Source: Henricia sp. BOLD:AAB3569
Lineage: Eukaryota > Echinodermata > Asteroidea > Spinulosida > Echinasteridae
Length of the DNA: 64,000 nt
Direction of reading: 5' to 3'
Assembly: GCA_037783545.1 (NCBI GenBank)
Contig: JBBELK010000827.1
Location: forward strand, 62,001 to 126,000
Shown here in pieces: positions 1 to 11,085 of the stretch. Position 1 is the first letter of the stretch; every line of letters begins with the position of its first letter. The notes under the pieces were generated by a model, which was not told the DNA's origin, did no database searches, and worked only from the letters and a program-made list of their open reading frames with translations. The position numbers and the translations under genes are program-made.

Positions 1-320
1 CCACAATCGTATCCGATCGCAACAGAGCGCATCGGTTCGTGATGATCGTATCGGAACGTATCCGAACGTATCTGCACGTACCAGATCGTCCCAAATCGGG
101 GACCCCGATCGTGATGATCGTGTCAGATCGGGACCCAATCGTGGACTCAATCGGGACAATCCTATCGGAACGTATCTGAACGGGAGCCCAGATCGTGACA
201 GATCGTGTTACCTGAAATTGACCAATCGTGACTATATCGCATCCAAGCCCACCAAATCGTACCAGAACGTATCGACTCGCATCAACTCGTATCCAAACGT
301 GAAATTTCAGAAAAGGAAAC
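1..320. repeat. degenerate short-period CG-rich repeat
   Basis: The segment is made of loosely repeated words such as ATCGTATC, GGAACGTATC and CAGATCGTG recurring roughly every 9-11 bases on the + strand. It is much richer in CpG than the AT-rich flank. No coding frame here resembles a protein family. It may be a decayed minisatellite or the edge of a foldback element cut by the window start. Confidence 0.5.
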
Positions 321-1509
321 AAAAATTCTACGATCAGCTACGAATGGCCAATCGTGGCGTTCGTAACGGATCGCACGACAGTGGGAACCTAGCATCAAGT
401 ACGCAAAACGAGAGTCGCTCGCTGTTATGTTGAACGCGCGTTCTGAACAGTAAAACTCGCCAATTTCTGACGATGTTCCGTCGAATGGATAAACAATAAA
501 CGGCGATATTAATTTTATTATATTGTGGCAAGATTTACCAGCTGCGTGTCATCTTATTTCCCCTATTTCAAGTCAAGTTTGCTGTATATAGTGTATACGT
601 CTCCATTCGTTCGGGTTCGACGTTCAATCGGCAACTTGACCAGTCTCAAAACCCGAAATCGTTGCTCTTTTCATGTTATCATGCACAGATTGGAAACGAT
701 CCAGCTTTCAAAGTTAACGTCCATTTCGAGTCGAACAAGACGTTCTAACTCGTTATTTTGACGGAATTGCATGGCGAGTACATGTTTCAACATGCTCATT
801 TCAACATTGTAATTTCGGATGGTCCAGCTTCAAAATGCATGGAGTAATGTGCGAGGTATTCCAGGTACCGTACAGACTTTCGCGCCGGCTAACATGTTCT
901 AGCGTGCACCCCCTTGCCACACGTTGTGCCAACGGCCTGGTAGTCTGGTGCATGACTCTCTTATTATGCGAGCGCCATAGCGCAGAGGCAGAACTGTAGG
1001 ATTTATGCAAATCTATCACGCAACTGGCTTATTGAGGGGGTTGAATCCTGCAATTGTCAAGGTCGACTGTATAGTGTAAACGCTATTGGTTGTTTCTTGC
1101 AGAGGTTTCCCAAGTGGGTAAATAATCACGGAACATGTTGTCTTTAAATAACCAGGTTCCCGTGGGTAAACGGGTTGAGTTGAATCTACTGGCCATGGAT
1201 ATTGAGTTTCAAGAAACCTGCACATGGGACATGTTGCTTTTGGATGTTGGTGAAGAAGATGATGACGTGTTTGGTGCGCTGAGGTAAGACGAAATCAGCT
1301 TCACAATTTATTGTATTGATACGGTTTGGTATTAAACACGTATTTGGTATTACAATGGCGCTTAGATGACTTGCAAAAGCTCGAATCATTTAAATTTGAC
1401 GTAACCAAAGTTGCTCTTCGTGTCAGCATTTGATACTATTTGGATAAAAGACATGGTCATGGGTTCCATTTGTGGAAGCCAAAGCACACATGAAGTATGG
1501 GTGTTAGGG
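321..1509. other. no gene recognised
   Basis: Only short, unrelated open frames (under about 80 codons) occur here, with no splice-consistent exon, RNA gene or repeat family that I can recognise. The last five bases before the LTR (1510-1514, AGGGA) belong to the target duplication of the neighbouring retrotransposon. Confidence 0.5.
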
Positions 1510-1514
1510 AGGGA

Positions 1515-2958
1515 TGTCACAAGTGGCACCCAAAAGGTGCCAGTCATGGCATGTGGCCCACCCAAACTGAAAGCAGAATAAATGGAACTTGAAACGAAAG
1601 CAGGTTTACAAAAATAAATCCACTAGTTTTATTGTACAAAAAATACACCAAATGTTTAAGATTATATATTTACAACTTACGGCAAGATATTTCCACTACT
1701 CACTAGTGTCCACTACACGAAGAAATTGCAATTTACACCTATTCACTATTGTCCACTTCAATTTGAGACGAACTTACAATTTCAGACAAACTTCCAAATC
1801 TCAAAAGCTAAGCAAACATGGCAATAAATAAATACACCACATAATTAATAATACACTCACCCTTGGTCGACCATAGGCTACAAGTACTTTCAAATCGCAC
1901 TGAAAACGCAATTCATATCACGACTCTAAATCCAGAAAAACTACACAACACCAAAAAACAAGAAGACAAAATCGTTAATACACCTCATACCTTAAATCTT
2001 AGACAGAACATTTAAATATATACCACTTCCCTCAATAATTATTATCAACACTTTAAGTGTAAGTGTTACAACGCTAACGTACATAGCCAACACTATTTTG
2101 TGCAAATACTGAGTTAGGCTATTTCAACGTTCTAACTTGAACTTTGGAACAGTGGCGAAATTTATCAAAAGTCTTACTTAATCATTTCTCACATTAATGC
2201 TAACCACCAGTTCTCGCCTCACTTAACTGTCGACGTTCACGCTGCCGAGAGTTCGAAAAGCCGCAGTTTCCATCGAAAGTCTTGCCGCTGTATCGGCCAG
2301 AACACGGACATGGAAGATATTCGACTCGTACCCCAGGCTGTGTGCGTGCAACGTGCTTCCACCGGTGCCAACTCGACTTAATTGGGTGGGAAGTGCGCCC
2401 TCTGTCAATCCAACTTGGCTTTCAATCCATACGCGTAGTATGTGCAGCGATTGGCCTACTCAACTCATAACTCACAAAAAAGGCCGTCTACAAATAAAGA
2501 AGTACATTAATCAAATTAAGAAAACTAATTTTCAGAAATAAATCCAAAATACTAACTTTCAAACAACGTCTTCAAATATAACCCAAAATATCTTGGAAAA
2601 GCAAACTACACAAGATATCACAATATATTGAAAAGTACTCACGGTTCTTCACCCCCTGGGTGGCATGCAAAGCTCTCAAAAAACCGGAATTCTGGCAAAA
2701 CACTATATCGCAGCGACGGCAACATGCGTCTCATCGGTTCGAGGCGTGGCGAGCTTCTGTCCCTTACTAGAATCACCCAATTCCTTAATCCCCCAAAACC
2801 CACACAACGAACAATAACCCTATTACATAACACCAACCACGGCCCAGGAAAATCACCTGATAGGGTAACAAAGGGGATGGAATGCAAACAATGTAAAGAA
2901 CTCATTAAACTTGCCAAAGTCCTCCCAGCTCTCTATAATTTTGGCAGCACCGCTGACA
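1515..2958 (-). repeat. 3' LTR of the Gmr1-like element
   Basis: This is the downstream LTR in the element's own (minus) orientation. It carries a 4-base AATT insertion near 2380 relative to the other LTR, and substitutions near 2310, 2394 and 2769. An AATAAA-type signal on the minus strand (TTTATT at 1628-1633) lies about 115 bases from the LTR end and could be the polyadenylation signal. Internal sequence next to it (near 2959-2975, minus strand) is purine-rich (GGAGAGG) and could be the polypurine tract. A 92-codon minus-strand frame inside the LTR is present in both copies but looks like no known protein. Confidence 0.92.
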
Positions 2959-3118
2959 ACCTCTCCGGGCTTCGAAGAAAATGCTCTGCCTTTTCTCTAA
3001 ACCTTGTGAGAAAAACAAAACACCACTAAAACCGTCAATAACCTAATTCATTATTACAGTTACAACTACATACTTACCCGTTTCTTCAAGGCAACTATGT
3101 TATTGTACAAATTACATA

Positions 3119-6100
3119 TTAAAATGATACTCTACTTAGAAAGTCAGCACCAACATTATGAACTCCAGAGATTGCCTTAATGCGAAACCGAAAAGGCTGA
3201 AGTAACAAAGCCCATCTCATGATCCTGTTGTTCAACAGCTTGGACCTCTGGAGATACACGAGGGGCTGATGATCAGTCTCCAACACAAATTCTTTCCCAT
3301 CTAGGAAAACATCAAATCTGTTTACTCCCCAGACGATGGCCAAGCACTCTCGTTCCATCACATAATATGCCTGCTCTCTAGGGAGCAACTTACGGCTTGC
3401 ATAAGCCACAGGACGCTTACCACTTTCATATTCTTGAAGAAGTACGGCCCCAATACCTGTGTCCGAAGCATCTGTTCTCAATGTGAACTGCTTCTGGAAA
3501 TCTGGGAGACACAAAATTGGGCTACTTGTTAGACAGTTCTTCAGTAAAGAAAAGGCTTGCTCCTGTTTGTCCGTCCACACCAATTTATTTGGCTCTCGAC
3601 TCTTGGTGCCATCTGTAAGAGGTGATGCAATGGTAGAAAAATTAGAGATGAATTTCCTATAATAATTCGCTAACCCTAAGAAAGATCGAAGCTGTTTCTT
3701 TGTCTCGGGTCTTGGAGCATCCCTAACTTTCTCTAACTTATCTTGCATTGGCTTGAGCATTCCCTCACCAACAATGTGCCCAAGAAACTGCACAGAAGTA
3801 CACCCAATGTGACACTTGGTTGGTTTTACTGTAAGGTTGGCCTGTCGAAGTCGTTGCATGACCTTGTTCAGAGTCGTCAAGTGTTGTTCCCAAGTTGTAG
3901 TATGGACCAAAATATCGTCTATATAGTTGTGAACATGAGACAATCCTGAAAGTACCAGACGCATGACTCGACTAAAAGTAGCCGGTGCATTTATCAAACC
4001 AAATGGCATTACAGTAAATTGAAACAACCCAGCTGGAGTAAGAAATGCAGTTTTTTCTTTGTCTTCATCAGCTAAAGGAATCTGCCAATATCCCTTACTG
4101 AGATCCAGTTTACTAAAGAACCGATCGCAAGACAAACATGCAAAGATCTCTTCGGGGTTGGGAATCGGTTCAGCATCGAAAATGGTGATACGGTTTAACT
4201 TTCTGAAATCGATGCAGAAACGGTTCGTTCCATCTGGCTTTTTAACCAATACAATGGGAGATGCATATGGTGATGTTGATGTCTCAATCACTCTTAAATC
4301 TAGCATCTTGTGGACTTCATCTACAATAACATCTCGTCTGGCATAAGGGAGAGGATAAGGTTTTGACCTTACCGACTCATCTGTAGTAAGTCTAATACTG
4401 TGTTTCCCTACTACTGTCTTACCTGGTAGATCAGTCAGGACATCACTGTATTTGTCAAGCAGACACTTTGCTTCTCGTTGTCTATCTGAAGAAAGATCAG
4501 AATGAAAACACACATCTTCAACTGATTCTTCTGAAACCAAGTTTGGAAATTCTATCTTACCTGCTGGTTTCACCGTTGAAGTCTCTGAACAGTCAGGAAG
4601 ATCAGTTTCATCCACAATAGATGCCACACAGACGATCTCTAGAATACCAGGAGAACAGCAGCAGTCCGTCTCGCATTCATGTATTAACTGAGCCCCTTCC
4701 TCGATTCTATCGATATACCGCTTGAGCAGATTTACATGGAAAATTTTTAATTTCCCATTAATGTCCAGGCGGTAGTCACAAAGGCCAATTTTGTCAACTA
4801 CTGGAAAAGGCCCTTTCCACTGCAAGAGAAGTTTGTTATTCTCAGTTGGAAGAAGAAGAAGGACCTTGTCACCCACACTGAATTTCCGGTCTCGACTTTT
4901 CTTATTATAGTAAAAGCGATTCTTGGCAGCCGACTTCTCCAGTTGTTGATGAGCCAATTTTAGCGTTGTCTCTAGACGCTCTTTCAAGATAAGCATTGGA
5001 CCTCTAATTGTACGGCCATAGAGCAACTCAAATGGTGAAAAACCTAAGGACTCGTGTGGTGCCTCTCGACATGCAAACATTACGGCGCTCAAATAGCGAT
5101 CCCAATCGCTGGGCTTCTGAGCACATAACCGTTTTAACATCTGTTTCATTGTGCCATGGAATCTCTCAACAAGACCATTACAGGCCGGGTGATACGGTGT
5201 AGTTCTAAGCTGACGAATAGACAAAAGACGTGCTACTTCCCGCATCAGGTTAGAAGTGAACTGAGCCCCCTGATCCGTCAACACTTCTTTAGGTATTCCT
5301 ACCCTAGAGAATATATCTACTAGTGCTTCAGCAACAGTAGTGGTCTCAACATTTGGTAAAGCAACTGCCTCAGGATATCTTGTTGCAAAGTCCACTAGAG
5401 TCAAGATGTACCTGTTCTTTCTCGGTGTCATTGGTTGTATAGGACCTACAAGGTCCACCGCTACTCTCTGAAATGGTGTGTCGATGATTGGCATCTTGCC
5501 AAGTGGAACACGAGTAGTACGACCCTTGGGCAAAGTCCGCTGGCAAATGTCGCAGGATCTGCAATAACGTGTTACATCTGCTTGCATACCTAGCCAAAAA
5601 AATCCAGACATAACTTTATCCAATGTTTTCTTCACACCTTGGTGACCCCCCATAATTCCTTCATGCGCTAGCTTCATGACCATTGAACGGTAAGGCAAAG
5701 GTACTACAAGTTGATGAATCGCATTTCCAAAATCCACCTTGTCTGATTGGAAAACTCGGTATAATATTCCATCCTGCTTGATGAAATGTGAAGAACGACC
5801 AGCAATGCCTTGCTTCTTCACACCCGAATTTATTAATTCTCTGATCTTACCAAGAGTGGAATCTACTTTCTGAGCTGCCTGGATGTCCTCTGGTGTTACA
5901 TCTGGAATAGGCGCTGGAGTCTTCATACGAGGTTGGGACTTGTGTTCCATCTTTGCTTGAGCTCGGGTCTCAACAGCCAACATCTGTGTTGTTAAATTCT
6001 CTTCATCCTCTGGCTTGACATCTCGACCCCAGTTTTGATCAGGATCTGTAGGAGCTCTAACATTAGCAATATTTCCCAATATCAGATCATAAATAGGTGC

Positions 6101-6175
6101 TTTCATGCATAAAGCCTCAGTAGTGCCAACTAAATATGGCGTATCAATCGTGATACTCCAGATGACAAAGCGCGC
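3119..6175 (-). CDS. pol: retrotransposon pol: protease C-terminus, integrase, reverse transcriptase, RNase H (Gmr1 order)
   Basis: The frame is open from 6175 and the first ATG is at 6106, giving 995 residues with a TAA stop at 3119. The first ~60 codons (TPYLVG upstream of the ATG, then ALCM and YDLILGNI) look like the end of a gypsy protease and its linker. Integrase follows: zinc finger H148, H155, C185, C188; catalytic D218, D278, E314 with the D-35-E spacing; a GPF module near 432-434. Reverse transcriptase comes next: LDLSKGYWQIPL at 667-678 and the YIDD active site at 728-731. RNase H carries D879, a glutamate near 919, D945 and D988. All key residues are present without stop or frameshift, so the enzymes could still be active. 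The ATG is an annotation convenience: in an intact element this is part of a gag-pol polyprotein. An in-frame TGA at 6176-6178 ends the frame upstream. Confidence 0.93.
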   Translation of the reverse strand, partial: ARFVIWSITIDTPYLVGTTEALCMKAPIYDLILGNIANVRAPTDPDQNWGRDVKPEDEENLTTQMLAVETRAQAKMEHKSQPRMKTPAPIPDVTPEDIQAAQKVDSTLGKIRELINSGVKKQGIAGRSSHFIKQDGILYRVFQSDKVDFGNAIHQLVVPLPYRSMVMKLAHEGIMGGHQGVKKTLDKVMSGFFWLGMQADVTRYCRSCDICQRTLPKGRTTRVPLGKMPIIDTPFQRVAVDLVGPIQPMTPRKNRYILTLVDFATRYPEAVALPNVETTTVAEALVDIFSRVGIPKEVLTDQGAQFTSNLMREVARLLSIRQLRTTPYHPACNGLVERFHGTMKQMLKRLCAQKPSDWDRYLSAVMFACREAPHESLGFSPFELLYGRTIRGPMLILKERLETTLKLAHQQLEKSAAKNRFYYNKKSRDRKFSVGDKVLLLLPTENNKLLLQWKGPFPVVDKIGLCDYRLDINGKLKIFHVNLLKRYIDRIEEGAQLIHECETDCCCSPGILEIVCVASIVDETDLPDCSETSTVKPAGKIEFPNLVSEESVEDVCFHSDLSSDRQREAKCLLDKYSDVLTDLPGKTVVGKHSIRLTTDESVRSKPYPLPYARRDVIVDEVHKMLDLRVIETSTSPYASPIVLVKKPDGTNRFCIDFRKLNRITIFDAEPIPNPEEIFACLSCDRFFSKLDLSKGYWQIPLADEDKEKTAFLTPAGLFQFTVMPFGLINAPATFSRVMRLVLSGLSHVHNYIDDILVHTTTWEQHLTTLNKVMQRLRQANLTVKPTKCHIGCTSVQFLGHIVGEGMLKPMQDKLEKVRDAPRPETKKQLRSFLGLANYYRKFISNFSTIASPLTDGTKSREPNKLVWTDKQEQAFSLLKNCLTSSPILCLPDFQKQFTLRTDASDTGIGAVLLQEYESGKRPVAYASRKLLPREQAYYVMERECLAIVWGVNRFDVFLDGKEFVLETDHQPLVYLQRSKLLNNRIMRWALLLQPFRFRIKAISGVHNVGADFLSRVSF

Positions 6176-6429
6176 TCAATACACTACAATTCAAACTTAC
6201 CACCAGATGCCAACTTGCTAAATTTCCGGAGAGCCATGCCTACCATCCAGGTGGCTGAAAACGTACACGACGTAAATCTTGGTCAAAACTATAATACAAT
6301 AATATTAATAACAGTTAAAATATAGACATTCAGTTATTAATTCCAATTATCCTGTCTTCAGATCACAGTACATTTACTGAGTAGGGTTTCGGGCCAACAA
6401 AGTACGAGATTCCCGACAAGCCCCCAAAA
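6176..6429 (-). other. shortened leader of the retrotransposon; gag and most of protease missing
   Basis: Only about 250 bases separate the 5' LTR from the pol frame, where a full element should hold gag and the protease active site. No CCHC or DTG motif is found. On the minus strand a TGGGGGCTTGTCGGGA stretch begins three bases inside the LTR and is a plausible tRNA primer-binding site; I cannot assign the tRNA. A 17-codon frame and a GTAAGT word (6195-6200, minus strand) occur but I attach no function to them. Confidence 0.6.
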
Positions 6430-7869
6430 TGTCACAAGTGGCACCCAAAAGGTGCCAGTCATGGCATGTGGCCCACCCAAACTGAAAGCAGAATAAATGG
6501 AACTTGAAACGAAAGCAGGTTTACAAAAATAAATCCACTAGTTTTATTGTACAAAAAATACACCAAATGTTTAAGATTATATATTTACAACTTACGGCAA
6601 GATATTTCCACTACTCACTAGTGTCCACTACACGAAGAAATTGCAATTTACACCTATTCACTATTGTCCACTTCAATTTGAGACGAACTTACAATTTCAG
6701 ACAAACTTCCAAATCTCAAAAGCTAAGCAAACATGGCAATAAATAAATACACCACATAATTAATAATACACTCACCCTTGGTCGACCATAGGCTACAAGT
6801 ACTTTCAAATCGCACTGAAAACGCAATTCATATCACGACTCTAAATCCAGAAAAACTACACAACACCAAAAAACAAGAAGACAAAATCGTTAATACACCT
6901 CATACCTTAAATCTTAGACAGAACATTTAAATATATACCACTTCCCTCAATAATTATTATCAACACTTTAAGTGTAAGTGTTACAACGCTAACGTACATA
7001 GCCAACACTATTTTGTGCAAATACTGAGTTAGGCTATTTCAACGTTCTAACTTGAACTTTGGAACAGTGGCGAAATTTATCAAAAGTCTTACTTAATCAT
7101 TTCTCACATTAATGCTAACCACCAGTTCTCGCCTCACTTAACTGTCGACGTTCACGCTGCCGAGAGTTCGAAAAGCCGCAGTTTCCATCGAAAGTCTTGC
7201 CGCTGTATCGGCCAGAACACGGACATTGAAGATATTCGACTCGTACCCCAGGCTGTGTGCGTGCAACGTGCTTCCACCGGTGCCAACTCGACTTGGGTGG
7301 GAAGCGCGCCCTCTGTCAATCCAACTTGGCTTTCAATCCATACGCGTAGTATGTGCAGCGATTGGCCTACTCAACTCATAACTCACAAAAAAGGCCGTCT
7401 ACAAATAAAGAAGTACATTAATCAAATTAAGAAAACTAATTTTCAGAAATAAATCCAAAATACTAACTTTCAAACAACGTCTTCAAATATAACCCAAAAT
7501 ATCTTGGAAAAGCAAACTACACAAGATATCACAATATATTGAAAAGTACTCACGGTTCTTCACCCCCTGGGTGGCATGCAAAGCTCTCAAAAAACCGGAA
7601 TTCTGGCAAAACACTATATCGCAGCGACGGCAACATGCGTCTCATCGGTTCGAGGCGTGGCGAGCTTCTGTCCCTTACCAGAATCACCCAATTCCTTAAT
7701 CCCCCAAAACCCACACAACGAACAATAACCCTATTACATAACACCAACCACGGCCCAGGAAAATCACCTGATAGGGTAACAAAGGGGATGGAATGCAAAC
7801 AATGTAAAGAACTCATTAAACTTGCCAAAGTCCTCCCAGCTCTCTATAATTTTGGCAGCACCGCTGACA
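6430..7869 (-). repeat. 5' LTR of the Gmr1-like element
   Basis: This copy lacks the 4-base AATT insertion of the other LTR and is otherwise almost identical over 1,440 bases. In element orientation it is the promoter-bearing LTR. It is flanked on its outer side by the AGGGA duplication at 7870-7874. Confidence 0.92.
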
Positions 7870-7874
7870 AGGGA

Positions 7875-9247
7875 AAAGGATGTAGTCCCCATCTGGATTG
7901 GAGCACGAAACCGCCGCCACACCTGACATATGCTCTATACCAGCTAAGCTAAGGCAGAGTGGTCAACCTTTTGAAGACATCCTTTTGAGAATACATAGCG
8001 ATATAGGCCATTATATTAAATATTGCGTTTATGATCTGTTAGCTCAAGTACAAATTGAATGAATTGCGAAAATTAATGTTTCTTTCGGACTTACTGATTT
8101 AACGTGTCCATTGCGTTGTTGGATGACTGTATGGGACTGTATATTTTATGATGGTCTTTTTGCTTAATGTATATACATGTAGCTTTAAGACAGTAATACT
8201 AATTTGATTACATATTGTGATATATTTAATCAGGTTGTGCGGTAAAGAGTTGCCACCAGGAAGTATTGTGTCCATGTCTAACACAATGACAGTCACAATG
8301 ATCAGCGATGCACAATCCAGTGGAAAGGGATTCGCGGCCGAATTCAAAGCAATAAATATGGCCTAAAACCACGCCTGGATGCATGATTGCTGATACCTAC
8401 CGTCAAAAACTGGCTGATGTTTAATTGACCGCCTGTCAGTGAATGATTATATTAGAATGACGCAGTGTGATTTTGTGGAATAATGATATTTTTTGAGTAT
8501 GTTTGAAAGATCGATTTATGCCGGTATAGTTAATGCATATTTGGCTTTTGATAAAAAGTGTAGTTGTTGACAGTGCTATATTTAAATCTTAGAGTGGACT
8601 TTACGACAAAACAGACGAGTGTAACAACGACGAACGTTGTAAAATCTGATCATAAAGTATTACATGTACCTGAGAACCATTTTTCAATTGATTTTAGGAA
8701 ATGATTGTCCACAAAACGATTGTCCAACACAAACAGTAGCACGCCGCATTTCCCAAATAAACATTGATTAAGAACACTTATATACTCGTCTTGCTGGTAT
8801 TAAATGTAAAACAACGTTCCGTTTGAGGCAAAGCCGCTGAGGTTTTGAGCTTTTTGTTTTTTTTTAATTGATGATGATATTTGCGCTTAATATATTTTCA
8901 AATCAGCACTAATAGTACACAAAGTGTGTTACTATAAATAGCAATTTACTGTCAGACATAATGGCGAAACCCAAAAGTGCATGACTGTGTTCGATATTAT
9001 GAAAACACATTTAATAAAGTAGACCCACATCCCAATAAATGCAGTTAATATGACACGAGTTAATTAAGACACGAGAAGTAACTTTGACACGGTATCGCAG
9101 TAACTAATTAATATTTTTAAAGTGTTGAAGTTTGCACCTAGCTGGGACACAGTCTTTGCCCCTCATTTTTAGAAATGACCCTTGTTATAGAATAATTCAT
9201 GGAGAACGAGACTACGGGAGGTATATCATCTAAAATATGTTGTAATA
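7875..9247. other. no gene recognised
   Basis: AT-rich sequence with only short open frames. I see no RNA gene, repeat array or exon with matching splice signals. Confidence 0.5.
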
Positions 9248-10225
9248 AGCCTTGTCCAAGTCTGTGACGTTACTTGTCTTACCATGGTCGCTGGCAAAAT
9301 CTAGACCCGTATGATAAACTATACTAGCGACCTCACGCGGTGAACTGTAGCCAGCGAATAGGCTGGTTACCGGAATATCTTGGTCTGAAAACCAGACTAC
9401 ATGCGCGAGGCTAAATCACAGCCCTGTTCTTTTTGTACAGGACGTGTTATGTGTTTCTTTATATCTGCGTTGGAAATCCGACCCAATTACTTATGCGAAA
9501 CCCGAGTAATAAATATTAATATCTTACATAACATACAATCAGAGCTCATATATTTTGACCCTCGGGTCAAATAGTGCGTGTGACCGGTTTCCAAGCATAA
9601 ACGTTTGTATATGTGTAATGTATAGTATGTAATATGTGTACATAATGTGAATTATGCAGCCGACAAATTGCAAATTGATGACTTTTACGAAGACATGCTG
9701 CCGATTTCACGAAAAATTGCGTAGCTTGCGCAACTTTTGAAAATGGCATAAGCCCCATAGGCCTGCGTTTAATTATCACCGGAATGATGCGCAGCTTACG
9801 CAATAAAAAGTTGCGCAAGTGGGCTTACGCAGTGCGCAAGGTTTCGTGAAATCGGCTGCAGAAAGCCCTTACATATTTTCTGCAAGGGCTTGACGTGTTT
9901 GTGAACTTACCAATAGGTACGTACGGAAAGTCTGCTATTTTTCAAACAGCGCCGTATTGCTCCGTCAAAATAACCGTTAACCAATGAGCTTACGTCTCGT
10001 GCTCTCCTTTTAAAAAATCAGCATAAAGAGTTCCGCCCATGAAACACGTCGTGTACAGAAAGAACAATTAAGATATTCCGGTTACCAGCTGTACAGTTGA
10101 CTACAGTTAACCGCGTGAGGTCGCTAATGATGCCGCCACGCTGAGATTTAATTCTAGTTCATACCGGCCTAGATTTTGCCAGCGACCGTCGTAAGATAAC
10201 TCACGACACAGACTTGGACAAGGCT
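9248..10225. mobile_element. TIR element (~980 bp) with nested palindrome
   Basis: The left end (AGCCTTGTCCAAGTCTGTG from 9248) is the reverse complement of the right end at 10207-10225. Similarity continues inward for roughly 200 bases (blocks GGTCGCTGGCAAAATCTAG, GACCTCACGCGGT, and ATATCTTGG/AATATC near the ends of the arms). The core contains a second imperfect inverted repeat at about 9698-9861 (CTGCCGATTTCACGAAA against TTTCGTGAAATCGGC). No transposase is encoded, so it is non-autonomous. Target duplication is unclear (GTAATA-like words occur on both sides, offset by one base). Confidence 0.75.
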
Positions 10226-11085
10226 AGTAATAAATAAATAAATGACTGAATTTTGGCTTTTTCCAAGTCTGACAAATTTCGTATTGAAGACTTTAGAACG
10301 TTTAAGCTGTGCGTACATAAGTCACCGAGTTTCCATTCTGCGTACTAGTTTTGTTTCGCACACCTTCTGTTTGATGACTTTAAACGACTATAATTATTAA
10401 TTACATGACAAGGCTTGAGCTTAGTAGTTTTACATTTACATTGGCTGCCTTCGTAAGTATTTTAGTCTGAAAATGCAATCTGCGATATTAAATGATCTTG
10501 AGCGTTTATCTTGGCAAAGTAACAATTATCTTCATGCGTTCTTTTGTCGGTGTTTGTGCATCTAAAGCACTGAAGGCCCATTGTATCATTTGCAATGACC
10601 CAATTTTGAAAGAAATTGTTTTATAGCAATGGTAACATACAAACACCACATTAATTTATTTCCGTCAAAAACGGTATTTCATGTTGGAAATTTACAACCG
10701 AATAAGGTGGGTTTTTAAAAAAGTCCCGTGCAGGGGACTTTTTTTACCACTCACTTGTACACACAATCCATATATAGATTTCAAGGTTTTCTGAAGCACT
10801 GATGCATCTATGTAGCTAAAGTTTCTTCAGGCTAGTTTCTAATCATTCTTCCTTAGATATTTTACATTCTTATTACACGAATCTGCAAAAAGTTGTATCT
10901 TGCGAAAGATTGGGCCTCTAATGTAGTTGGCCTCAGACCATAATATTATTATGACTCCAATGATACCGATTATAATATCCACCGATTTTAAGTTGATAGC
11001 CCACTTAAAGTTTTTCGGGCGATTTAATGCACCCAAAAAACGATTTGAAATGACTGTAAAAAATTTGTAAGAAAAAAAACGCTAG
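10226..11085. other. no gene recognised
   Basis: AT-rich sequence. The only structure seen is a short perfect hairpin AAAAAGTCCC-TGCAG-GGGACTTTTT near 10720-10745. It looks terminator-like but has no meaning as such in a eukaryote. Confidence 0.4.

Larger units (their letters stand above)
1510..7874 (-). mobile_element. Gmr1-like Ty3/gypsy LTR retrotransposon, gag-less, with 5-bp TSD
   Basis: Two direct repeats of about 1.44 kb (1515-2958 and 6430-7869) begin TGT and end ACA and enclose a minus-strand pol frame. The bases just outside are AGGGA on both sides (1510-1514 and 7870-7874), a clean 5-bp target-site duplication. By eye the LTRs differ by about three substitutions and one 4-base indel, so the insertion is recent. 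The internal part is only about 3.47 kb: pol is complete from integrase to RNase H, but there is no gag and only the C-terminal end of the protease. Integrase lies before reverse transcriptase, the order of Ty1/copia and of the deuterostome Gmr1 group rather than ordinary gypsy. I infer a deletion derivative that moved with Gag supplied in trans. Confidence 0.93.

Noticed and set aside
2639..2917. 92-codon minus-strand frame present in both LTRs, ending next to GTGAGT
   Set aside because: A splice from this donor to sites near 6184 does not restore the pol frame, and the sequence resembles no gag or accessory protein.
10715..10745. Terminator-like hairpin with T run
   Set aside because: No bacterial transcription unit exists here; it is a chance short hairpin in AT-rich DNA.
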